Below, one piece after another: positions 11,335-20,914 of a stretch of DNA of 64,000 nt. The translations under genes were made by a program, and so were the position numbers. Position 1 is the first letter of the stretch. Each line of letters begins with the position of its first letter. Below the pieces are notes generated by a model. That model saw nothing but the letters and a program-made list of their open reading frames with translations, made no database searches and was not told the DNA's origin. Location of the stretch: contig QPMI01000298.1 of the NCBI GenBank assembly GCA_004431415.1, positions 1 to 64,000 on the forward strand. The letters are read 5' to 3'. The stretch comes from Cyanophora paradoxa (Eukaryota > Glaucocystophyceae > Cyanophorales > Cyanophoraceae).

Positions 11335-13753
11335 ATGAGGTGGTGGGAGCATCCAGATGTCAGAGACCTTCCCAACAAGTTCGAATGCAGGTGTCCACCC
11401 GCAGAGAATCTGTCCGGGCTCTGCGGCAATAACTTCCTGTGCAAGACTCTGTTTCCTAACATTCGCATCGACATGCCCAGCAACGCAGCAGCGGCATCGT
11501 CATCGCAATCGAGCAACCAACAGCAGTCAGCACCATCGAGCGGCCAGCAGGCGCCGTCCACCTCGAGCGGACAGGCGGCGAGTTCGAGCAGTAAGCCGCG
11601 TAATCGAAAGCGGCCAAATACTAGTGAACCGCCGCGGCCGCGCGGGCGCCCTCGGAAGCAGCCACCAGCACCTGCAGCTGTGGGCGCAGATGGCGCAGCA
11701 GCTTCAGAATCACAGCCAGCAGAGGCAGCGGCTTCGAGCTCGAGCTCGAGGCAGCAACAACAAAAGAAGGGCTCGGCCGCAGCAGCCGGCAAGCGCATCG
11801 ACACCACCGAATTTCGCCACCGAGTCCAGCGGATGTTCGCCGAATCCCGAGGCGCTGAACCGGTCCCAGCAGCATCAGTGCAGCGCGTAACTTTCGAAGA
11901 ATATCGAGCCGCTATACAGCGTGTGAAGCCCGGAGCGGTGCTGCTTTCTCGCGCCGACATCGAACACGTTAAGTACATCCTCGAAAACCCGGACGCGCCC
12001 GAGCCCAGCGGCAGCCCAGAGCATGTGAGGCGGGTGAAGAATTGGCGCGAGTTCATGAGGGGGAAGTACACGCTGCGCGAGGTTCCAGATCCGACAGACA
12101 ACCTGACAGCGGAGGAGCTCGCCATGCCCAACCCGCGGCCAAGGCGCAAGCTTCGGCTGGTGGTGGAGAAGCAGGTTGACAACCGCTTGAAGCGAGGAAA
12201 TTCGGGCGACGCCCCCCCACTGGGCAGGGAGCTGGTGTGTGACGAGGACATTTTCATCTGCATCCAGGTGCGATCGCGTTACAACGCAATTCTCTGCGCA
12301 CGCGCAACGCATCTTCAACGCAAGCGTTGGGTTGCTAGCGTTGGACATTCTCAACACATGCGTTGACCATGCGTTGAACAGAATACATTTTAATTTTTAT
12401 GTCCACTGCATTGCACTGTTTGTGACGCGGTCATGATCGTGCGCAGCGCGAACACCTTGAGAGCGGGCACAAAGGTGGCACCGGTGTATACAACAATGCG
12501 AAGCAAAGGTACGCGATTCCTCGCTACCTGGTCCGCATCTACGTCAAGATTTGGTGAGTTTTCTGACCACAGACAAACCAATCGTGACTAAGACTCACCT
12601 GCGGTCGTGGGATGGGGCTGCAGTCCAGTCTGCAAGCTCAAGAACAAGAGGAGGCAGCCCGACGGGATCCTCCATCCAATCAAGGTGATTGGTTTCTGGG
12701 ATCGGGCAATTGTCGACTTCTTTGAGATGCCCAAGGCATGGGCCCCTGCCCCGCATGGTGAGATGTTGCTATTGATGCGCCTGGCCACGTGTTAAAATTT
12801 ACCTGGGAGTTGCAGGAGTGGCTGCCGGGGTGGAAGTGGAATGAGAGCTCAGGCGAGCTCGAGAGGGTCTGGTACTGGGAGCAAGCAGTGCACGTGTGCC
12901 GGTACGAGAAGAAAATCCCGGATCCCGAATTTCCGGGCTGCTACAAGACGGTCTTTGTCACGGACGTCATTCCGCGATTCTGGGCATTTGTCCTGGCCAT
13001 AAAGGTCAGTTTTCGGCACGGTCATGCGCAGATTTCTGCATCCGGTAACGAACAACGGCGAACGCAGGACCACTACACTCGTTTCCTCATCCTGGAGGCT
13101 TGCGAATCAAAGTGCGCAGGCGAAGTTGCTGATCGTCTTCGCGAGAAATTTGCCTACTTCGGCGCATGCACAATCCTGTCCTGCGACAACGGATCGGAGT
13201 TCAAGAATGATGTGAAATTCCCCGATATCTCTTGTAAACTTCAATATTAATTATGTTAACGGAGTATGGCAGATCATGAAGGTCCTTATGGCGGCCTACC
13301 CGAACTCGTCCATCGCCTACGGGAAACCGTACACTCCAGAGCACCAGGGCTCTGTGGAGCGCGCGAACAGGGACTCGAAGCCGACGCTCGAGGCTATTTG
13401 CTACGAACGCCGGAACCAGAATGCGGAGGACTGGGCGAACTGGGCCCTAGCCATTCCCGATGTATTTAAAATCCTTTTCATACCCCATTTGAAAATTCCA
13501 AGTGCACTGATCGATGCTGGATTCTCAGGCAATGGAGTCCCACAACAGCATGAAGTTCGCGAACGGGCACAAGATGACACCCATCGAGGCCATGACCGGG
13601 CGCAGACCTTCACGAAGGCCTTTGGGAATTGAGCCACCGTCGGATCCGACAAGGCCGTACACCGAGAAGGACATTGAGGACCTCCTCGGAGTGCGCAACG
13701 GAATGTCTGAGGACCTCCTCGGAGTGCGCAACGGAATGTCTGCCTTCAGGTAG
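11335..13753 (+). CDS. Transposase: AT-hook + H2C2 zinc finger + rve-type DDE integrase
   Basis: Predicted 615-aa transposase in seven exons: 11335-12267, 12447-12553, 12624-12684, 12816-13004, 13068-13211, 13273-13461 and 13529-13753. Every junction is GT-AG and phase-consistent. Exon 1 encodes a Ser/Gln/Ala-rich region and an AT-hook, PRGRPRKQP. The joined sequence then gives the H2C2 finger (EHLESGHKGG ... VKICPVCKLK, with the second half of the first Cys codon supplied by exon 3). The rve core has first acidic TDVIPRFW, then KDHYTRFLIL, second Asp CDNGSEF and the glutamate in TPEHQGSVERAN. The usual NSMKFANGHKMTPIEAMTGR tail follows. Exon 3 could instead extend to 12757, but that breaks the frame of exon 4. 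The last exon holds a 33-bp exact duplication and overlaps the opposite-strand gene. All catalytic residues are present, so the enzyme may be active. Confidence 0.8.
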
Positions 13754-14481
13754 TTCGCGCCTGTCGCCGCCCTCTTCTTTGCTCGAGGTTCACCTGCAGA
13801 GGCGATCGCAGCTCCGACGGATCTCTGGACCTGCAAGGCCACGGCCTCCACGAGCGAACTCAGCTGCGCCGAGTCCGACGAAGTCGCCGCCTGAACCGTC
13901 TGGGGCGCCGGCGCTGCAGCTGCGTGCTGCGCCTTGCCGCGCTTCATGAGCTTCACAAGTTCGGGGTCGGCGTTGCTGTCGCCGTCCTCGTGCGCTGGCT
14001 GCATGTCCCGCCGCACGACGTAGAAGAAACATCCGGGACTGAGCTTCGGCAGCTTCCGAGACGCAGTCCTCAGATCGAGGGTGTCCGCCTCCGGATCGTA
14101 GAAGTACAGGTCCAGGCCCGCAGGTCCGACGGATTGCGTGAAGCGGAGCTGCCGCTCCGCATCCTTCAAGAGCTCCGCAGGCCATCCCGTGCCTCCCTCG
14201 ACCTCGATGGTCACCGTCGCTGCGTCACGGGCAAGGTGCACGCGCGGTCGGGCATCAGCGCGGCGCCCGGTGCGCGCCTTCGCATCACAGCTCAAGAGTA
14301 TCGAACCTTTGGTCGTAGTAAGGCCTCCGTTCTGCCGGCTGTCGGCGAGAACACGCACTTCGACTGGTTCCGCGGGCGCCTGCAGCTGCCCTGCGCGAGC
14401 CGCCGACTCTTCGGCTCCCGCAGCCGCTGCTGCGTCGCTCGACTCGCCTAGCTTAGCCACTTTGCCCTTCTTGGGCGCCAT
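13525..14481 (-). CDS. Second transposon gene, unknown function, possible ubiquitin-like fold
   Basis: Open frame of 318 codons starting at an ATG (MAPKKGKVAKLGESS), with its promoter next to the right inverted repeat. The N-terminus is Ala/Ser-rich and basic. The middle reads like a compact alternating strand/helix domain (ATVTIEVEGGTGWPAELL ... GLDLYFYDPEADTLDL ... PGCFFYVVRRD), which reminds me of beta-grasp/PB1-type ubiquitin-like folds, though I cannot name a family. A Lys/Ala-rich region (ELVKLMKRGKAQH) and an amphipathic helix (LSSLVEAVALQVQRSVGAAI) follow. The last ~75 codons overlap the final transposase exon on the other strand and contain the peptide DIPLRTPRRSS twice because of the 33-bp duplication. 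The true C-terminus may lie earlier through splicing. It could be a DNA-binding or regulatory partner of the transposase. Confidence 0.55.
   Translation of the reverse strand: MAPKKGKVAKLGESSDAAAAAGAEESAARAGQLQAPAEPVEVRVLADSRQNGGLTTTKGSILLSCDAKARTGRRADARPRVHLARDAATVTIEVEGGTGWPAELLKDAERQLRFTQSVGPAGLDLYFYDPEADTLDLRTASRKLPKLSPGCFFYVVRRDMQPAHEDGDSNADPELVKLMKRGKAQHAAAAPAPQTVQAATSSDSAQLSSLVEAVALQVQRSVGAAIASAGEPRAKKRAATGANYLKADIPLRTPRRSSDIPLRTPRRSSMSFSVYGLVGSDGGSIPKGLREGLRPVMASMGVILCPFANFMLLWDSIA
13676..13741 (+). repeat. 33-bp exact tandem duplication
   Basis: Two head-to-tail copies (13676-13708, 13709-13741) beginning GAGGACCTCCTCGGAGTGCG. The unit is a multiple of three, so it adds eleven codons to both genes that overlap here: EDLLGVRNGMS on plus, DIPLRTPRRSS on minus. 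It disrupts neither frame. Confidence 0.95.
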
Positions 14482-14589
14482 GTGAGGACCGCCCCGCCCG
14501 CTGCCGCAGTGCTGTCTGCCGGCTGCTGCTGTGCGCGCTACCTGTAGCTATAGTACTATTGCATCATACGCTGGGAGTCGTAGTAGCCC

Positions 14590-14698
14590 CCCCAACGCAA
14601 AGCTCCGGCTGCGCTGGCCGGCGCCTTTTTTTCTGCGATGGCTCAAAAGCGTGCGCCATAAAAATAAGATGGCGCGCCATTTTATTTGGCGCACTACA
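14590..14698 (-). repeat. Right terminal inverted repeat of the transposon
   Basis: Perfect 109-bp inverted copy of 11077-11185, ending ...GGCGCACTACA next to the target duplication ACGTA at 14699-14703. The start codon of the second transposon gene lies 109 bp inside its inner edge, so this repeat or the adjoining sequence probably drives that gene. Confidence 0.95.
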
Positions 14699-14703
14699 AC
14701 GTA

Positions 14704-14961
14704 AACTGAACTCGAATGCATATGACTGATCATGATCACGATCAGCTAGCTGACTCCACTTGAAAAACGTTTACATCTTTGAGTGCTATAGCTATCATAG
14801 TATGCCTGCGAATTCAAGCTTACTAGCCTAGTAGTAGCTGGAGCGCTGTACACGGTTGAGAGAAGGGCCGGGGGGGCCCGGGGGGGGAGGGTGGGGGTGG
14901 GGGGTGGGGTCGATAAAGGTCGTTTTCAGGGGCGCCGTTCAACGGAGGGTTGGGGCGGGGG
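14704..14961. other. Spacer between transposon and copine gene
   Basis: Lower-GC DNA rich in palindromic words (TGATCATGATCACGATCA, CAGCTAGCTG) followed by a G-rich stretch at 14865-14915. It contains the 3' flank of the minus-strand copine gene. No exon seen. Confidence 0.4.
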
Positions 14962-17900
14962 CTAGCGGATGCGGGCCTTGCCGGGGTCGGAGCGTATGGT
15001 GGCGGTGCGCTCGTCGGTGGGCTCCGAGGTCGCCACGTCCGACCCGGCGTCCGCCGAGTGCGAGCCCCCGCTCGACGCCTCCACGCTGTCCCCGGCCGGC
15101 GTCGGCTGGTGCCCCCGGCAGCGCGCGCGAGGGGCGGGTGCGGGGCGGGGGCGGGGGCGGCACCTGGGGTCCTCGCGGAAGCGGAGGTCGGGGAGGCGGG
15201 GGGCGTTGGCGGCGGGGCGCCCCTCGACCTCGGCGTCAGGCACCTCGGGGATCTCGACCTCGAGGGGCGCCAGCGCCTCGTTCGGCGCGATCCGCTTGTC
15301 CTGGAAGTAGCTCACCAGCTGCCCCCCGCCCCGTCACCACCGCAGGCCGGCGGCGGGGGGGCCGAGGGGGGCGGACCTGGTCGGGGATCTCCTTGAGGGT
15401 GTCGCGGGCGAGCTTGGAGTAGTGCTTCTTGCGGTAGTCGGCGAAGCGGACGAACTGGACGATGTCGCGGGAGGCGATGTTCCCCTCCGCGTCCGCCAGC
15501 ATGCACTCGTCCGAGTCCAGCGCCTCCATCGCCTCGAAGTTCGCGTACCCCACCCCCACGATCACGATCGAGAGCGGCAGGCTCGACGCCGCCACGATCT
15601 CCTTGATCGCCTCCTCGAGGTCTGCCCCGGGGGCCCCCGCAGCCTCAGCGGCGGGCGGGGCGGCCGGGCGTGGGGGCGGGGCGGGCCGTCGACGGTGCCG
15701 TCGGTGAGGATGAGGAGGACGATGTACTTCTGGCGGGCCCCGCCGGCGGCCTCGCACTCGTGCTCGGCGGCGCGCGCCAGCTTGGAGACCTCCCGCAGCA
15801 CCGGCCCGAACCGCGTCGGGCCCGAGAGCTGCACCTTCTCCAGCGCCTGCACCCCCGCCCCGCCCCGCCCCGTGCCGCCTCAGGCCCCCTCAGGCCCCGC
15901 GCCCGCCGCCCCGGGCCCCGCGCCCCGGGCGCACGGCGCAGTAGGTCTCGAGGATGCCGACGAGGCCGTCGCAGGCCGGCTGCGGGGCGCCGTCGGCCCC
16001 CGCACACGGGCGCGGGGGCGGGGCGGGCGGACGTCGCGGGCGTTGAAGTTGAGGGGGAAGCAGTGGGAGACCTCCCCGTCCGGCAGCTTCCCCCCGAACC
16101 CGAACGTCTGCCCCCCCACGCGGCGTCAGGCAGGGCGGGGCGGCGGGGTGGGGCGGGTGTGGGGCGGGGGGGGCGGACGGGGATGCGGCGGTCGGTGTCG
16201 TAGTTGGCGAGGACCTCGCCGACGGCGGTGATGGCCTGCACGTACTCGTTCGGCACCTCGCTCTCCATCGTGTGCAGCGACGTCGCCAGCCGCGGGTCCC
16301 CGTTGCTCGCCGTGAAGTCGATCGCGACGGCGAGGTTGATCTCGCACCCCCCCGAGACGTAGTCGGTGAACGTCGGCTGCTTCTTGAGGGCGGCGCGCTC
16401 GAGGCGGACAATGCCGAAGTGCTCCGTTTGGCCCATGTTCACGAAGCTGAAGCCGCGCGCCTTCGCCGGGTTGATCACCTGCCGCCCCGCCCCCCTCAAC
16501 CCCTCCCCCCCGGCCACCCCCCTCCCCCTCCCCCCTCTCACCTTGAACTCGGGCTTCTCGCCGCTCTTGGCGGCGTGCATGAAGTCCCGCACCGTGAACT
16601 GCGCCCCCCGCCCGCCCCCGGGTGCGTTAAGCGCGCAGGAGGCGCCGGTGGCGGGGGGTGGGGCGGGGCGGGCCTCGAAGCCGCCGATGAGGATGCGCTT
16701 GAGCTGGGAGCGCTTGTGGAAGACCTGGACGACGAGCTCCTTGTCGAGCTCGGCCTCGGTGAGGCTGCCGCCGCTGAAGCGCTCCCCCGTGAACCGGTTC
16801 AGCGTCATCTCCCCCTCGCTCCACTTCGGCGCTGCCCCGCACCCGCTCGCCCCGGCCCGCACCGGCGCGGCGGGCGGCGGGCGGGGCGGGGGCGGCGCGC
16901 ACAGTTGGAGGAGCGGGTCTCGGAGGTGTAGAGGGCGGCGAGGTCGCCCTCCTCCTTGCGCGCCAGCACGTAGAACGCCTCTGCCCGCCCCTCAGCCGCC
17001 GCCCCCGCCCGCCCCCGCCGCGCCCGGCGCCCGGCGCCGGCGCGCACTGTTCTGGTGGAGGATGGAGAACTTGGTGACGAGGTTCTCCGCGATGAAGCGG
17101 AAGCTGGGCGGCGTGAGGCGGGGCGCGCGGGCCCCCGCGGGCGGGGGGCGGGCGGGGGCGGGGGGCGGGCCTGATCTTCTCGGAGACGTTCTTGGCGACC
17201 TCGCCCTTGATCGTCAGCTCCCCCGACGGCCGGTTGAACTTCTTCGGGTCCCTGCCCGCCCCAGGCGGCTCGCCCGGCGCGGCCCGGCGCGGGGCGCGGC
17301 GGGGCGCGGGGCGGGGCGCACGTGAGGCGGCGGGTGACCGTGTGGCCGTGGGCGCCCATGATCTCGGCCATCGTGATGAAGACCTCCCCGATGAGGTGCG
17401 CCTCCGTGAAGTGGATCTTCCGGCCCCACTCCACGTCGTACACCGCGAACCGCATCGGCTGCACGATCTGCGCCCCGCTCGCCCCCCCGCCCCCCGCGAC
17501 GCGCGCCCCCGCGGCGGGGCCGGGGACGCGCCTCGAAGACGTAGTCGACGACGAAGGTCTTTGAGAACTTGGGGCTGTTGTTGTTGTGGATCGGCTGCTC
17601 CCCGCCCCGCGGTCAGGGGCCGGGGCGGGGGGCGGGGCGGGGGGGCGGGGCGGGGGGGCGGGGCGGGCCTCGGTGCGGCCGAACTCGACCCAGGCGGAGG
17701 AGGAGCGACCGGCTTGCGTCTCCGGCGGCTGGTACATCACGCAGATCGGGTCCGCCAGCGTCAGCAGATCCACCTTGCGTAGCTTCCTGCGCCGCGCCGC
17801 GCCCGTCGGTCGCCGCCCGGCGGGGAGCGGGGCGGGGCGGGGCGGGGGGGCACCCGCAGGAGACGGAGAGCTCGATCTTGGTGCCGGAGATGCCGTCGCC

Positions 17901-18314
17901 GGTCGGGTAGAGGAACTCGTCGAGCTCGTCGAGCTCGCCGATGCTGTTCGACGAGGCGTGGCTGCGGCCCCGAGACTGCGAGCCGACCTTGGTCTGCGAG
18001 CCCATCCGCGAGCCCGAGTAGCGCGACTGCGAGCCCGTCTGCGAGCCGACCGCCGAGCGCTTCGAGGAGAGCCCGATCGCCGTCGCCCCCCGCCGCGCCC
18101 TCCCCCTCCGGTAGGTGTGGTGGCTCGACGCATGGCTCGACGCGTCGTTCTGGCTCCTCCTCTTCTTCCAGAACGCCATCTTGCCCAGCCTCCCTAGCGC
18201 TGTGGGGGCCTTCTTCTTACCGGGCCTCTTCTCATGCTTGCCGCCCTTCTCATCCTTGGCGCCCGATGTGCTCTTCGGTTCTTCCTTGGGCTTCTTCAAG
18301 CCGAACAACCCCAT
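14962..18314 (-). CDS. Copine (two C2 domains plus VWA/copine domain)
   Basis: Calcium-dependent phospholipid-binding protein acting at membranes. From ATG 18314 (MGLFGLKKPKEEPK) comes a basic, Ser-rich, repetitive N-terminal extension with GSQTGSQSRYSG-type repeats (about 17940-18080), unusual for copines. C2A follows (TKIELSVSC, LADPICVMYQ), with the linker NNNSPKFSKTFVVDYV, MRFAVYDVEWGRKIHF and GEVFITMAEIMG. C2B follows (KFSILHQNS ... KWSEGEMTLN ... ELVVQVFHKRSQ). The copine VWA core has the MIDAS motif DFTASNGDP, SLHTMESEVPNEYVQAI, YDTDRRIPV, FGFGGKLPDGEVSHCFPLN and YIVLLILTDGTVD, then IVGVGYANFEAMEALDSDE. It ends with an acidic/Ser-rich tail, TAG 14962-14964. About a dozen short GC-rich introns. 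Order and motifs match copines throughout; only the exact splice sites are uncertain. Confidence 0.9.
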
Positions 18315-18714
18315 AGCCAGCCGAGACGCTGGGCGGCTCGGCAACTGCTCGTCGTGCGCGGCCGAGCTGATGTACTAGCTACTTGCGTGATGTTTCCCCT
18401 GAAGCAGCTGTGAAGCTCGATTGGGCCGGCCGGGCCGGCCTGCACGGGCCTTGACTGGGCCGGCCGGCGCTACAGGAGCTCGAGGCCGACGTCGCCCGCG
18501 CCGGCTGCTGAGCTGGAAAACTCACTGTTTCGGATGTGCCTAGTCAAACATGCAAAGGGTGGCCTACGGCGCTTGGCTGTGAACTGTGGACGTCGGCGGG
18601 AGGGGTGGGATTCGGAGCCGGGTACCGAAGTCAGCAGCGTTCAATTGAAACTTGCCGCGGCGCCGCATTGCCGCAGCGCTAGCGCCGCAGCGCCGCAGCA
18701 TTGGCCCAGCTGCG
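18315..18714. promoter_or_regulatory. Divergent promoter region between copine and RMI1-like gene
   Basis: 400 bp between two outward-facing start codons. It contains a cluster of GGGCCGGCC/GGCCGGCC words around 18421-18465 and a run of GCCGCAGCGC repeats just before the RMI1 start. No TATA box is evident. A shared bidirectional promoter is inferred from spacing only. Confidence 0.4.
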
Positions 18715-20914
18715 ATGCCGTTAGGGTCGGGGCTCGCGCGGTCCCTGCGAGACGCCTTTGCGGCCGAGGGCCTTTACGTGCACGCGGAGTGGGTGGAGGC
18801 CATCCTCAGGGCATGGAGCGAGAAGCACGGCGCTCACAGCGTCGAGTCCTGGTCGAAGGACGAGCTGCTGCGACGCCTGCAGGAGGATTTCATGTTCGCC
18901 GACTTGAACCTGGCCGGCAGCGGATGCCTGCCACCAAACGTGAGCGGTATGCACAAGCAGGTTCTTCAAGGAAGGTGCGCTTGCGGAGAGCTGCGAGCGC
19001 TCCCGGCGGGCGCCGACGGAGCGCTCCGCAGCTACGTGCTCCAAGTCGACGAGATGATCAACGTGGCGGAGCCGGAGGACTCGCGCTACGACGGGGAGTC
19101 TTCGAGCCGCATGTTAAAGCTGCGGATGACGGACGGGAGGCAGAGCGTGAGCGGGTCGGAGTTCCGGCGCATTTCTGGCCTCGCGTACGACAGCCCCGCC
19201 GGCCTGAAGGTCGGCCGGCACGGCGGCGCGCGAGGTGGCCGGGGCGGGGCGAGCGGGGGCGCGGGGCGCAGGTGGTTGTGACGGACGCGTGGGTGCGGCG
19301 GGGGCTGCTGGACCTCGGCCCCGAGTGCGTGCGGGTGCTCGGCGGGAGGGTCGAGCACCTCGAGCGCCAGCGCCTCTTCCGCTGGGAGCAGATGAGGAAG
19401 GCCTTCCGCAGGCGGCCCCACCCCGACGAGCCCCCCGAGCCCGAGCCCGACTTCTTCGCCCCGCCCGGCGCCCACGCCCCCGCCCCGCCCCCGCCCCGCC
19501 CCGCCCCGGGGCCCCAGCCCCGCCCCCGCCGCCCCCGCCCGGGCCCAGCAGCGGCCCCCCTCTGGCCCCGCTCCCCGTGCTGCACCCTTCGCCGCCCCTC
19601 CCGCGCCCCAGCCGGGGTCCTCCTCTGCCCCTGCCCCTGGCCCCTCCCGCCCGGCCGCCGCCCCAGCCCCTCACCCGCCTCCCTCCCCCGGCCCTCGCCA
19701 CCTGCCCCCGCCCCTCTGCAGCCGCAGCCGCACGCGAGCGCGGGTTTTGAGCCCCAGCCGCCGCCGCGCGAGGCGGGCGGCGAGGCGGAGGCGAGGACGG
19801 GCCCCGCGCCAGCGGCCCCCGCAGCGCCGGCGCCGCTGGTCGGCCAGCGAAGAGCAGCGCCGCCCGGGGCGGAGGCGTCAGGCGGCCCGCCGCCCGACTC
19901 CGGGCCGCCCGGCAGCGGGCCATCCGAGGGATCGCCCCCCGGCACGGCGCCACTGGGAACCCCGCCCCTCGCGACCGGTCCGGATCCGCTCGGCACCGGG
20001 CCGCTTGCAGGGGGAGAGGCGGGGCGCGGGGGCGGGGCGGAGGGCGGGCGGCGGGCAGCCGTGCCTCCGACGGAGGTGATCGATCTGGAGGAGGACGAGA
20101 CCCCGTCGGCCCCGCAGCCCCGCCGGCGCCGGCGCAGGCGGACGGGGCGGGGCCGGGGCCGAGGGCAAGGGGGCCTCGGTGGGCGGGGAGGTGGCGCGGG
20201 TGCTGGCGGGGGCGGACGGGGCGCCGTTTGCGCTGCTGCGCGACCTCGCGGCCGCCGCCCGGGCGCCCTCCTCCGCGTCAAGGCCCGCGGCCGCGCTCCG
20301 CGCCCCGCCGGCCCCGCCCGACCCGGCCCGGCGCGCAGGCGTGCGTGTACACCGTGGAGAAGGCGCGCTGCAAGGCCCGCGACCTCATCTTCTACGTGCG
20401 CCCCGCCCCGCCCGCCCCGCCGGCCCCGTCCGCCGCGCGCGCCGCGACGGGGGCGGCAGGTGACGGTGGAGGACGGCTCCTGCGGCGCCACCGTCCTCGT
20501 CTCCCAGGCGGTGCCTCCCGCCGCCCCCTCCCCCGGCCCGGCGGCTCCACGGCAGGCCCCCTGACGGGGCTGGCGGCGGGGCCAGGTGGTGGAGGAGCTG
20601 ATGGGGATCTCGGCGCTGGGGTTCCGCACCCTCGTCGCCTCCAGAGGCAACCGCAGCGCCGCCGTCGACGCCCAGCAGCGCCTCAACCGCCTCCTCCAGG
20701 TCCCCCGCGCCCCCGAGCCGCCGCCGAGGAGCCGGGGCGGGGCTGAGGGGGCGGGGGGGCGGGGCAGACGCTGCGGCTGATGCCGGACGTGGCGATGGTG
20801 GTGCGGGCCGGGGGCGGCGAGGGGGCGGCCCCGCACGAGCTCCTCGCCCTCGACCCCGCCTACCGCGCCTCCCCCGCCGACCTCCACCGCCTCGCCCCTC
20901 CCCGCCGCCCCTGA
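18715..20914 (+). CDS. RMI1-like OB-fold protein (RecQ-mediated genome instability 1)
   Basis: Probable partner of a BLM/Sgs1-type RecQ helicase and topoisomerase III in dissolving recombination intermediates in the nucleus. ATG 18715. The N-terminal helical part (AEWVEAILRAWSEKHGAHSV) and first OB-fold (YVLQVDEMINVAEPEDSRY ... SRMLKLRMTDGRQSVSGSEF ... SPAGLKV, then VRRGLLDLGPECVRVLGG) follow the RMI1 N-terminal pattern. After an intron-rich, Pro-rich linker comes an acidic motif TEVIDLEEDET that could be a SUMO-interacting motif. A second OB-like segment follows (KARDLIFYV, VTVEDGSCGATVLVSQA, VVEELMGISALGFRTLV), as in RMI1 C-terminal domains. Ends LHRLAPPRRP with TGA 20912-20914. The long Pro/Gly region 19470-20060 could be partly intron. 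Confidence 0.65.

Larger units (their letters stand above)
11077..14698. mobile_element. Complete Ginger-like DNA transposon, 3.6 kb
   Basis: A full-length cut-and-paste element. Its ends are perfect 109-bp inverted repeats (11077-11185 and 14590-14698) beginning TGTAGTGCGCC. The outermost TGTAG fits the TGTNR terminus I recall for Ginger elements. It is flanked by an identical 5-bp duplication ACGTA (11072-11076 and 14699-14703). Inside are a spliced plus-strand integrase gene (11335-13753) with an H2C2 zinc finger and DDE core of the retroviral/gypsy type, and a minus-strand gene (14481 down) of unknown function. There are no LTRs, reverse transcriptase or polymerase. The element sits between the 5' end of the adenylyl cyclase and the 3' end of the copine gene and interrupts neither. 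Perfect repeats, an intact target duplication and open reading frames suggest recent insertion. Assignment to Ginger rests on termini plus integrase type and is from memory. Confidence 0.85.

Noticed and set aside
12685-12757. Exon extension reading VIGFWDRAIVDFFEMPKAWA, which offers another candidate first catalytic Asp
   Set aside because: Using it leaves one extra base and puts the next exon out of frame with an early stop. The shorter exon ending at 12684 keeps the frame and still supplies an Asp before KDHYTRF.
11077-14698. Polinton/Maverick element or LTR retrotransposon
   Set aside because: No polymerase, packaging ATPase, protease or capsid gene, no reverse transcriptase and no direct long terminal repeats; the ends are inverted and the duplication is 5 bp.
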